From Hyphomicrobium sp. CS1BSMeth3 (lineage in GTDB: Bacteria > Pseudomonadota > Alphaproteobacteria > Rhizobiales > Hyphomicrobiaceae): a stretch of DNA of 64,000 bases. Both the position numbers and the translations under genes were made by a program. This document shows, piece by piece, positions 1 to 7,454 of the stretch. The stretch's first letter is position 1. The number at the start of each line of letters is the position of its first letter. Where the stretch lies: positions 2,046,001-2,110,000 of the forward strand of contig NZ_FPEI01000006.1 of NCBI RefSeq assembly GCF_900117415.1, in the 5' to 3' direction. The notes below the pieces were generated by a model, which saw only the letters and a program-made list of their open reading frames with translations, was not told where the DNA came from and did no database searches.

Positions 1-153
1 GACAGCCTCGTCGAGGCATCCGCGGGGCGCTGCAGGATCGTGGCGCGCCTGCCCGGCAGAGCCGCAAGCAGTATCGGCGAGGACATCTCGCTCGCCTGGG
101 ACAGCTCGGAAACTCACTGGTTTGATCTGTCATCCGGTGGTCGCACATCGTAG
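1..153 (+). CDS. ugpC: C-terminal end of an ABC transporter ATP-binding protein (UgpC/MsmK-like), truncated by the window edge
   Basis: An open frame enters from the left edge in frame 1 and stops at TAG 151-153, giving 50 residues. It has the look of the C-terminal TOBE/MOE domain of sugar-type ABC ATPases, with a strand-like stretch ISLAWDSSETHWFD close to the end, which matches the usual last strand of UgpC/MalK-like proteins. The next gene 46 bp downstream is the cognate-type substrate-binding protein, so this is most likely the ATPase of the same importer. No Walker motif is visible here because the nucleotide-binding domain lies outside the window. The gene name is inferred from the neighbours. 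Confidence 0.6.
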   Translation, partial: DSLVEASAGRCRIVARLPGRAASSIGEDISLAWDSSETHWFDLSSGGRTS

Positions 154-199
154 GCTACACGACGCACCGGCCATAATCCGTCAGACAGGAGGTGTCGAT

Positions 200-1501
200 A
201 TGCGGAGACGTCAGTTCATCAAGGGGTCGGCGCTCGCAGCGGGAAGCTTTCTCGCCATGCCAGCGATCCTGCGGGCTCAGACCGCAGTGGAGTTCTCGTT
301 CTTCTTCCCGGTTGCCGTCGGCGGCCCGATTACGAAGCTGATCGACAAGTTCGCGCAGGACTTCGAGGCGGAGAACGCCGGCATCAAGGTCAAGCCGATC
401 TACGCCGGCACCTACCAGGAGACGATCGTCAAGGCGCTGACCGCGCACAAGGCCGGCACGCCGCCCGCGACGTCGGTCCTCCTCTCGACCGATATGTTCA
501 CGATGATCGACGAAGGCGCCGTCGTCGCCATCGACGAGTTCGTCAAGACGGACGACGACAAGAAGTGGCTCGCAAGCTTCTTCCCGGCCTTCATGCTCAA
601 CAGCCAGACGGGCGGCAAGACCTGGGGCATTCCCTTCCAGCGCTCGACGGTCGTCCTCTACTGGAACAAGGAGCTCTTCAAGGAAGCCGGCCTCGATCCA
701 GAGAAGGCGCCCTCAAACTGGAATGAGCAGGTCGAGTTCGCTCAGAAGCTCACCAAGCGCGATGCCTCGGGCAATGTTACGCAGTGGGGCCTTCAGGTGC
801 CGTCCTCCGGCTTTCCCTATTGGCTCTTCCAGGGCTTCTCGACGCAGGCCGGCGCGATCCTCGCCAATCAGGAAGGCAACAAGACGAACTACGACGCGCC
901 CGAGGTGATCGAAGCCCTGCAATACTGGGTGGATCTCTCGCAGAAGCACAAGGTGCATCCGACGGGCGTCGTCGAATGGGGCACGACACCGCGCGCCTTC
1001 TTCGATCGCAAGTGCGCGATGATGTGGACCACGACCGGCAACCTCACGAACGTGCGCAACAACGCCAAGTTCCCGTTCGGCGTGGCGATGCTGCCGGCCG
1101 GCAAGCGCCGCGGCAGCCCGACGGGCGGCGGCAACTTCTACATCTCCAGCAAGGTTCCGCGGGAGCAGCAGGAAGCCGCCTTCAAGTTCGCACGCTGGAT
1201 CACGAGCTCGGAGCGTGCAGCTCAGTGGTGCGTCGACACGGGCTACGTCGCCGTGCGTCCGGACTCGTTCGATACGCCCGTGCTGAAGAGCTACACGGAC
1301 GGCTTCCCGCAGGCGCTCGTCGCACGCGACCAGCTTCCGCACGCCGTGGCCGAGCTCTCCACGTACGACAATCAGCGCGTCACCAAGGCCCTCAATGACG
1401 GCCTGCAGGCCGCGCTGACCGGCACCAAGCAGCCGGCGCAGGCTCTCAAGGACGCCCAGACCGAGGCCGATCGTCTTCTAAAGCCCTATCAGCGCGGCTA
1501 A
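200..1501 (+). CDS. ugpB: Extracellular sugar / glycerol-3-phosphate ABC substrate-binding protein, UgpB-like
   Basis: A 433-residue periplasmic solute-binding protein of the UgpB/MalE cluster. I chose ATG 200 because a strong AGGAGG-type ribosome site lies at 187-193 and the protein then opens with a Tat-type leader (MRRRQFIKGS, Ala-rich core, cleavage near AQT at residues 26-28); an upstream ATG at 122 would bury it. The body carries family landmarks: DFEAEN near residue 55, WGIPFQRSTVVLYWNKELFKEAGLDP near 140-165, and FFDRKCAMMWTTTGNLTNVR near 265-285. These resemble UgpB, which binds sn-glycerol-3-phosphate and its phosphodiesters. The ligand is inferred; other sugars are possible. Two permease genes follow after a gap holding a strong hairpin. 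Confidence 0.72.
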   Translation: MRRRQFIKGSALAAGSFLAMPAILRAQTAVEFSFFFPVAVGGPITKLIDKFAQDFEAENAGIKVKPIYAGTYQETIVKALTAHKAGTPPATSVLLSTDMFTMIDEGAVVAIDEFVKTDDDKKWLASFFPAFMLNSQTGGKTWGIPFQRSTVVLYWNKELFKEAGLDPEKAPSNWNEQVEFAQKLTKRDASGNVTQWGLQVPSSGFPYWLFQGFSTQAGAILANQEGNKTNYDAPEVIEALQYWVDLSQKHKVHPTGVVEWGTTPRAFFDRKCAMMWTTTGNLTNVRNNAKFPFGVAMLPAGKRRGSPTGGGNFYISSKVPREQQEAAFKFARWITSSERAAQWCVDTGYVAVRPDSFDTPVLKSYTDGFPQALVARDQLPHAVAELSTYDNQRVTKALNDGLQAALTGTKQPAQALKDAQTEADRLLKPYQRG

Positions 1502-1519
1502 GATCACGCGACTTCCAGC

Positions 1520-1544
1520 GGGGCCGCGCCCGATGCGCGGCCCC
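1520..1544 (+). terminator. GC-rich hairpin between ugpB-like and ugpA-like genes
   Basis: A perfect 10-bp stem (GGGGCCGCGC at 1520-1529, GCGCGGCCCC at 1535-1544) with a 5-nt loop starts 18 bp after the binding-protein stop codon. It is followed by GACCTTTGTTT, only weakly U-rich. In ABC operons such hairpins after the binding-protein gene usually act as partial terminators or protect the upstream mRNA so that the binding protein is made in excess. That role is inferred here. Confidence 0.6.
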
Positions 1545-1572
1545 GACCTTTGTTTGAGAACTTCGGGGCCTG

Positions 1573-2454
1573 ATGGGCGATCAACGCATACGGGGCTGGA
1601 TCAACGCCTGGCTGCTCCTGCTGCCGGCCATGGCGCTCCTGGCTCTGTTCACGCACTGGCCAGCCGTCGCGACCATCATCGACAGCTTCTTTTCCACGCC
1701 TCGCGCGCGACGCCCTTCGGTCTTCGTCGGTCCCGACAACTACCAGCAGATGCTGGCCGATCCGATCTTCTGGCAGGCGCTGACGAACAATTTCTGGTTT
1801 GCCATCGGCACGATCCCTGCGTCGATCGCGCTCGCGCTGCTCATGGCTGTCTGGGTGAACGATCGCTTCCCTGGCCGCACGTTCGTGCGCATGGCGTTCT
1901 TCACCCCGACCGTGCTGCCCATGATCGCGGTCGCGAATATCTGGCTCTTCTTCTACACGCCCGAGCTCGGCCTGCTCGAGCAGATCAGGAGCGCGCTCGG
2001 CGGACGCGCGCACAACTGGCTCGGCTCGCGGGACACCGCTCTCGCCGCGGTCACGATCGTTGCCGTGTGGAAGGAGGCCGGGTTCTTCATGATCTTCTAT
2101 CTGGCGGCCCTGCAGGCCATTCCGCCCAATCTGGCGGAGGCGGCATCGCTGGAAGGAGCTTCGCGCTGGTACTTCTTCCGCCGCGTGCAGTTTCCGCTTC
2201 TGATGCCGACCACACTGTTCGTGCTCGTCAACGCCGTGATCAACGCCTTCCGCATGGTCGATCACATCTTCGTCCTCACGCGCGGCGGCCCCGACAACGC
2301 AACGACGCTGCTGCTGTTTCACATCTACACGGTCGGCTTCGGCTTTTGGGATACCGGCTACGCGGCCGCCCTGACCGTCGTGCTCCTGCTCGCGCTTGCC
2401 GCACTCGCGCTCATACAGTACGGCGTGCTCGAGCGCCGCATCCACTATCGCTGA
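1573..2454 (+). CDS. ugpA: ABC transporter permease, UgpA/MalF type
   Basis: A 293-residue inner-membrane permease with about six hydrophobic helices. The EAA loop that contacts the ATPase is visible around residues 185-210 (LAEAASLEGASRWYFFRRVQFPLL). The binding-protein-dependent transport domain spans most of the protein. ATG 1573 gives a short polar N-terminus (MGDQRIRGWINAW) followed directly by the first helix, as in UgpA. It partners with the permease gene 13 bp downstream and with the upstream binding protein and ATPase. No individual residue tells the substrate. Confidence 0.75.
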   Translation: MGDQRIRGWINAWLLLLPAMALLALFTHWPAVATIIDSFFSTPRARRPSVFVGPDNYQQMLADPIFWQALTNNFWFAIGTIPASIALALLMAVWVNDRFPGRTFVRMAFFTPTVLPMIAVANIWLFFYTPELGLLEQIRSALGGRAHNWLGSRDTALAAVTIVAVWKEAGFFMIFYLAALQAIPPNLAEAASLEGASRWYFFRRVQFPLLMPTTLFVLVNAVINAFRMVDHIFVLTRGGPDNATTLLLFHIYTVGFGFWDTGYAAALTVVLLLALAALALIQYGVLERRIHYR

Positions 2455-2467
2455 TTGGGCTGGGCCG

Positions 2468-3328
2468 ATGACAACGACACGAGCCAGCAGATTCGAGCAG
2501 CGGGAGGACCAGTATCAGCCGCGCGGCCGCGGCCTCATGCTCGAAACCATCGCTGCATGGTCGCTCGCGCTCATCTGGATCGCGCCGCTGCTCTATGCCG
2601 TCTGGGCGGCTTTTCACCCGCCTGAGTTCTCGACGCGCTTTGCGCCGCTCGCGCCGCTGACACTCGACAATTTCGTGCGCGCCTGGGATGCGGCGCCGTT
2701 CGCCCGCTACTTCCTGAATACCATTCTGCTGGTCACGCTCGTGCTCGCCAGCCAGCTCGTGCTGTGCACACTCGCCGCCTTCGCCTTCGCGCGCTACGAG
2801 TTTCCCGGGCGCGGCATCGTCTTTGCGCTCGTCCTCGCCCAGCTCATGATCATGCCGGATGTGCTTCTGGTCGAGAACTATCGCACCATGAGCAATCTCG
2901 GCCTCGTCGATTCCATTCCGGCGATCGCGCTGCCCTACGTCGCCTCGGCCTTCGGCATCTTCCTGCTCCGACAGACCTTCAAGCAGGTTCCGCGCGAGCT
3001 CGATGACGCGGCACGCGTCGAAGGGGCTAGTGGTCTGCAGACGCTGCTCAAGGTCTATGTGCCGCTCGGTAAGCCGGTCTATCTGGCCTACGGGCTCGTC
3101 TCGGTCAGCTATCACTGGAACAACTTCCTGTGGCCGCTGATCATTACGAGCTCAGTCGAGGCGCGGCCGCTTACGGTCGGCCTCCAGGTATTTTCCTCGA
3201 CCGATCAGGGCATCGACTGGGCGGTGATTTGTGCGGCGACGCTCATGACGTCCGCGCCGCTCATGCTCGGATTTCTGCTTTTCCAGCGCCAGTTCGTGCA
3301 GAGCTTCATGCGCGCCGGCGTCAAATAA
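2468..3328 (+). CDS. ugpE: ABC transporter permease, UgpE/MalG type
   Basis: A 286-residue second permease of the same importer. The reading frame is open from 2396, but ATG 2468 lies after the stop of the preceding permease and gives a normal MalG-type N-terminus (polar 25 residues, then a helix with LIWIAPLLYAVWAAF). The EAA motif is seen as ELDDAARVEGASGLQTLLKVYVPL. Six membrane segments are predicted by hydrophobicity. It is the last gene of the ugp-like unit and is followed by a hairpin and a convergent ppk2 gene. Confidence 0.75.
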   Translation: MTTTRASRFEQREDQYQPRGRGLMLETIAAWSLALIWIAPLLYAVWAAFHPPEFSTRFAPLAPLTLDNFVRAWDAAPFARYFLNTILLVTLVLASQLVLCTLAAFAFARYEFPGRGIVFALVLAQLMIMPDVLLVENYRTMSNLGLVDSIPAIALPYVASAFGIFLLRQTFKQVPRELDDAARVEGASGLQTLLKVYVPLGKPVYLAYGLVSVSYHWNNFLWPLIITSSVEARPLTVGLQVFSSTDQGIDWAVICAATLMTSAPLMLGFLLFQRQFVQSFMRAGVK

Positions 3329-3331
3329 GAA

Positions 3332-3359
3332 GAGTGCGCGCCCTTGAGAGCACGCGCTC
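3332..3359. terminator. Imperfect hairpin between convergent ugpE-like and ppk2 genes
   Basis: Arms GAGTGCGCGC (3332-3341) and GCACGCGCTC (3350-3359) pair over 10 positions with one mismatch and one G-T pair around an 8-nt loop. It lies 4 bp after the ugpE-like stop and 37 bp beyond the ppk2 stop, as expected for a shared terminator. There is no clear U-run on either side, so this is tentative. Confidence 0.4.
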
Positions 3360-3396
3360 ATTGCGCTTGTTCTTCAGCAATGCCGCTCAGGTATCG

Positions 3397-4323
3397 TCAG
3401 TACCGTTCCGGGACGTGCAGCTCCTTCGGAATGACCTTAGGCGCGAAGTCCGGGCGATGAATGCGCTCCGGTAGTGACACAGGCGGTCGACGCACTTCCT
3501 CGTACGGCACCTGCGACAGCAAATGCGATATGCAGTTGAGACGGGCCCGCTTCTTGTCGACGGCCTCGACGATCCACCACGGCGCCTCGTTGATGTGGGT
3601 GCGCTCCAGCATTTCCTCTTTGGCCTTGGTGTAATCCTCCCACCGCTGCCGCGACTCGAGATCCATCGGCGAGAGCTTCCACTGCTTGATTGGATCCACG
3701 TTGCGCACGTGGAAGCGCAGATGCTGCTCCTCGTCGGTGATCGAGAACCAGTATTTGATCAGGATCGTGCCCGAACGCACCAGCATCCGTTCGAACTCGG
3801 GAACGGAGCGGAAGAACTCCTCGACATCATCCTCCGAGCAGAAACCCATGACGCGCTCGACGCCCGCGCGATTGTACCAAGAGCGGTCGAACAGCACGAT
3901 CTCGCCGCCCGCCGGAAGATGCGAGACGTAACGCTGGAAGTACCATTGCGTCCGCTCGCGCTCGCTTGGCGCCGGCAGCGCGGCGACGCGGCAGACGCGC
4001 GGATTGAGCCGCTGGGTGATGCGCTTGATGGCACCGCCCTTGCCGGCAGCGTCACGCCCCTCGAACAGAACTACGACCTTGAGCTTCTGGTGCGCGATCC
4101 AGTCCTGGAGCTTCACCAGCTCGCTCTGCAAGCGGAACAGCTCGCGAAAGTAGATCTTGCGGTCGATCTGCCCATCGACATCGGTCTCGACAGTATCGGA
4201 CAGCAGCTTGTCCAGCCGATCGTCGTCGAGCTCCATCTCCAGCTCCTCGTCGAAGCTATCGATCGCCTCGGCTTCGATCCTCTGCCTGAACGAGGCTTCT
4301 CCTGAACGATCGCTGCTCATCAT
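3397..4323 (-). CDS. ppk2: Polyphosphate kinase 2 (class I-like)
   Basis: A 308-residue cytosolic PPK2, which uses polyphosphate to phosphorylate nucleoside diphosphates (or the reverse). The Walker A sequence GRDAAGKGG lies at residues 89-97 and the Walker B/lid region FDRSWYNRAGVERVMGF near 150. Single-domain length and motif spelling fit class I enzymes, which act mainly on NDPs; class assignment from motifs alone is not decisive. The first ~50 residues are very acidic (EELEMELDDD), as in other family members. Start may be ATG 4323 or the next codon, 4320. It is divergent from pstB, with a possible Pho box in the shared promoter region, which ties it to phosphate homeostasis. Confidence 0.92.
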   Translation of the reverse strand: MMSSDRSGEASFRQRIEAEAIDSFDEELEMELDDDRLDKLLSDTVETDVDGQIDRKIYFRELFRLQSELVKLQDWIAHQKLKVVVLFEGRDAAGKGGAIKRITQRLNPRVCRVAALPAPSERERTQWYFQRYVSHLPAGGEIVLFDRSWYNRAGVERVMGFCSEDDVEEFFRSVPEFERMLVRSGTILIKYWFSITDEEQHLRFHVRNVDPIKQWKLSPMDLESRQRWEDYTKAKEEMLERTHINEAPWWIVEAVDKKRARLNCISHLLSQVPYEEVRRPPVSLPERIHRPDFAPKVIPKELHVPERY

Positions 4324-4494
4324 TCCTCCGATCTAGGCTGCTTGACCACGCTCGCGCTCAACATGTCCGAAGGTTTGCTACAGTTTCATGACGAGAAGAC
4401 GTGTGCGCGAAATTCAAGATCACCGTGGACGTCGACACAACGGAACATGCGCCTCTGAGACCAGCTCGCAACGCTCCGCTGCTCATCTCCTTCC

Positions 4495-4512
4495 TTGTCA
4501 CGTCCTCGTCAC
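4495..4512 (+). promoter_or_regulatory. Candidate Pho box (PhoB site) in the ppk2-pstB divergent region
   Basis: Two direct repeats, TTGTCAC (4495-4501) and TCGTCAC (4506-4512), are spaced 11 bp start to start, the spacing of the classical Pho box (two CTGTCAT-like halves with a 4-bp spacer). They match the consensus half-sites at 6/7 and 5/7 positions if the last base may be T or C. The site is 83 bp before the pstB start. The rest of the 271-bp divergent region shows no gene. Confidence 0.4.
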
Positions 4513-4594
4513 AGTTTGCGAACCGTCAAGGCGTGTGACAGAAACAACCGCTGTTCTGGCGGCATCCAACCTCTCGCGCTCGGGAGATGCCGCT

Positions 4595-5428
4595 ATGCTG
4601 GCTCAGAACACTTCGGACTTCGTTGACTTCAAGATCCACCTTGGCAAGCGACCGCATCACGACCTCAACAACGGCGTCAAGATCGACATCAAAAGCCTGA
4701 ACTTCTGGTACGATACCAAGCAGGCCCTCTTCGACATCAACCTGAAGTTCCATTGTCGCGAAGTGACGGCGCTCATCGGTCCATCGGGCTGCGGCAAGAC
4801 GACCCTTCTGCGCTGTCTCAACCGCAGCCACGACCTCACTGCCGGCGCCCGCTTGAACGGGTCCATTCTCCTCGACGGCGTCGACATCAACGACCCGCGC
4901 CTGGATCCGCCCCTCATCCGGCGCCGCTTCGGCTGGGTTGCACAGAAGCCCAATCCGTTCCCGTTCTCGGTCTATTTCAACGTCGCCTATGGGCCGCGGC
5001 TGCACGGGCTCGTGTCGACGCGCGCCGAGACCGATGCGCTCGTCGAGGATTGCCTGCGGCGCGGCGGTCTGTGGGACGAGGTCAAGGACCGCCTCCGGGA
5101 GGCCGGCACTGATCTCTCCGGCGGCCAGCAGCAGCGGCTTTGCGTGGCGCGCGCGCTCGCCTACGATCCGGAGGTCCTGCTCATGGACGAGCCGGCATCG
5201 GCGCTCGATCCTATCGCCACTGCAAAGCTCGAGCAGCTCATCCATGAGCTGCGCGAGCGCTATACGATCGTCATCATCACGCACAACATGCAGCAGGCAG
5301 CGCGCGTCGCGCAGCGGGTCGCGGTCTTCCATCTTGGACGCCTCGTCGAGCAAGGCGACACGTCCGAGGTCTTCGTCAATCCGCAGCATGAGATCACGCA
5401 GGCCTACATCACCGGAAGATTCGGTTGA
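4595..5428 (+). CDS. pstB: Phosphate import ATP-binding protein PstB (without pstSCA nearby)
   Basis: A 277-residue ABC ATPase with all PstB hallmarks: Walker [10 protein letters not shown] at residues 62-70 followed by LLRCLNR, the PstB-specific Q-loop QKPNPFP, signature [16 protein letters not shown], Walker [13 protein letters not shown] and switch His in [14 protein letters not shown] 4595 was chosen over the in-frame ATG at 4388 because the extension has no PstB-like sequence. The normal partners pstS, pstC, pstA and phoU are absent. Instead a DUF47/PhoU-like protein and a short PPDK follow on the same strand, so this ATPase either serves permeases encoded elsewhere or acts in a regulatory complex. 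That second idea is inference. Confidence 0.88.
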   Translation: MLAQNTSDFVDFKIHLGKRPHHDLNNGVKIDIKSLNFWYDTKQALFDINLKFHCREVTALIGPSGCGKTTLLRCLNRSHDLTAGARLNGSILLDGVDINDPRLDPPLIRRRFGWVAQKPNPFPFSVYFNVAYGPRLHGLVSTRAETDALVEDCLRRGGLWDEVKDRLREAGTDLSGGQQQRLCVARALAYDPEVLLMDEPASALDPIATAKLEQLIHELRERYTIVIITHNMQQAARVAQRVAVFHLGRLVEQGDTSEVFVNPQHEITQAYITGRFG

Positions 5429-5528
5429 TGAACTATACGAGGCGGCCGGTCGCGAGGACCGTGTCATGCCGCCGTCACGGCCCAGACGCTTTGGTCGAAG
5501 TGTCCGCCATGCTCTCGAGAGATGCCGC

Positions 5529-7454
5529 ATGACTTCCAAACAAGCCATTGTGACGGAGCTCGGCGGCGACGATATTCTTGCGCCCGACAGGATCGCCAAG
5601 TCGCTCGTCGCCAATGACCAGGTCAAGTACTACTTCGCGCTCCTGCAGGCAGCGCGGGACCACGCAGACCATCCGAATGTCGCGCACGCTGACCTCAAAG
5701 TCGAGCGGCTGGCGTGCCGCCTCGGCGACGAGTGGCTCGATGACGTCGTGCCAGCCACGCGCAAAGACCGCGCCGGATGCTACCGCATTCCGCATGGACC
5801 GGAGATCCTGCGCCGTATCCGCGAGCGCATCGGCGGCATGCTGGATTGCCTGGCAAACGAGCAGCGCTCATCCTTCGAGTCACGCCTCGGAAAGCTCGAG
5901 CTGCCATCACCCGAGCACGGCTCGATCCCCGGAGCGTTGATCGCCGCCATCACGTCGGGCAACCGCAGGGACGGCGACAGTCTACATATCGTCGTCATGG
6001 ACGCGCATCGGGCGATCAATCGCCTGCAAACGGAGATCGCCGTCGAGACGATCGCCGGAGCGCAGGTCCATGGGCTCTCGGAGCGGAGCCGGGCGCGCGT
6101 CGAAGCCTTCATGCGCGGGCTCAACCGCACGGCCATCCTCAAGTTCGACCACCCGGGGCTCGGCACGACCGCGACGGAGCACGATGGTCTGCTGCTGATC
6201 CAGAACGATATCGGCACGACCGACGCCCATGTTCTTGTCGTGCGCGTCGAGGATCTGGCAGTTACCATCACTTACACCGACATCCATCGCCCGCGCCTCA
6301 AGTTCTTCAAGAGCCTGTTCGAGAAGTTCGACGTCACATGGGCCGGCACGGAGGAGCGCCATAGCGACAGCCTCGCAACCGGCCAGTACATGCTGGCGAC
6401 AGGTCGCTATACGGCCGAGAAAGAGGATGATCTTCGCGCGTTTCTCGCCCATCTCGGCTCGCGCATCGTCTTCCTGATCGACTGGAACCGGATGCGCAAG
6501 CGGCTCCGCCTCTTCGTCAGCAAGGACGAGGCCATTGCCGTGCTCAAGTGGGCGGCCGACCATGACTACGGCCACCGCGCTCTTCTCGAGATCGGCGGCG
6601 AGCGGGTTCTTGCCGATGCGGTGGAATACGCGGCGGGCGCACAACTCAGATACGGCCAGCGCCTCGACGAGCTGATCAGCGAAGAGCGCGCCGCCACCTT
6701 CCTCAAGGACGCGCTCCAGCTTGCATCCATCGGGCTTCAGCAGCGCCGCTCGCGCCGAAACATCCAAGACGAGATCAAAGCCCGTCTGCGCAGCTCATTC
6801 GAGAATGAGAGGCTCCGCATCTTCGATATCGCCGCCGATCACGCGGCGATCGGCCACGATCTCGCCGCGGCGCTCGTCGAAGCCCTCGTCCGCACCGGCA
6901 ATGCGCAAGGTCGGGCGTGGATTTCGAAGCTCGCCACGCGCGCCGTCGGCTGGGAGAAGGACGCCGACCAATTGCTCAACGAGGCGCGGGACGACATCAA
7001 GCGGTTTGCACGCCCGCGATCACTTCTGGAGTTTCTCGAATTTTCGGACGACGCCGTCGATGAGCTGGAGGAGGCCGCGGCGCTGGTCGACCTTGCGCAA
7101 TTGACGAGCCCACCACCTCCCGCGATTTCCAGGTTGCGGCACCTCGCCGAACTGGCCCTGCAATCCGCGCAGGAGCTCATCAAGTGCGTCGAGTGCGCCT
7201 CGACCATTACGCGGTCCGATATCCGCGACGACCTCGATGAATTCATGACGGCGCTCGAAAAGCTCATGGCCATCGAGCACGACGCGGACGACGCGCTGCG
7301 CGCATTCCGACGGTGGTTGCTGGAAGAGCCATGCGATCAGCGCCAGATCATGGTGTTGCGCGAGCTGTCGCAGGCGCTCGAGACCGCGACCGATGCCTAC
7401 ACGCACGCCGGCCAGGCGCTCAGGGCCTATCTCATGGAAGAGGTGATTGCCTGA
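5529..7454 (+). CDS. Large protein with a PhoU/DUF47-like C-terminal helical domain
   Basis: A 641-residue cytosolic protein. The last ~150-200 residues are helical and carry PhoU/DUF47-like acidic clusters (MTALEKLMAIEHDADDALRAF, then LRELSQALETATDAYTHAGQALRAYL). PhoU-type bundles bind metals through such ExxxD motifs and control Pst transport. The first ~430 residues (mixed alpha/beta, for example FLIDWNRMRKRLRLFV and DHPGLGTTATEHDGLLLIQNDIGT) are not a family I can name. ATG 5529 was chosen over 5466; both are possible. The stop overlaps the next gene by one base (TGATG), so this protein and the short PPDK are translationally coupled. Ordinary DUF47 proteins are about 210 residues, so the long N-terminal part is unusual. 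Confidence 0.6.
   Translation: MTSKQAIVTELGGDDILAPDRIAKSLVANDQVKYYFALLQAARDHADHPNVAHADLKVERLACRLGDEWLDDVVPATRKDRAGCYRIPHGPEILRRIRERIGGMLDCLANEQRSSFESRLGKLELPSPEHGSIPGALIAAITSGNRRDGDSLHIVVMDAHRAINRLQTEIAVETIAGAQVHGLSERSRARVEAFMRGLNRTAILKFDHPGLGTTATEHDGLLLIQNDIGTTDAHVLVVRVEDLAVTITYTDIHRPRLKFFKSLFEKFDVTWAGTEERHSDSLATGQYMLATGRYTAEKEDDLRAFLAHLGSRIVFLIDWNRMRKRLRLFVSKDEAIAVLKWAADHDYGHRALLEIGGERVLADAVEYAAGAQLRYGQRLDELISEERAATFLKDALQLASIGLQQRRSRRNIQDEIKARLRSSFENERLRIFDIAADHAAIGHDLAAALVEALVRTGNAQGRAWISKLATRAVGWEKDADQLLNEARDDIKRFARPRSLLEFLEFSDDAVDELEEAAALVDLAQLTSPPPPAISRLRHLAELALQSAQELIKCVECASTITRSDIRDDLDEFMTALEKLMAIEHDADDALRAFRRWLLEEPCDQRQIMVLRELSQALETATDAYTHAGQALRAYLMEEVIA

Noticed and set aside
4938-5528. 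N-terminal extension of the PhoU/DUF47-like protein reaching into pstB
   Set aside because: This part overlaps pstB in another frame and is Ser/Arg-rich shadow sequence; the real start is near 5529 (or 5466).
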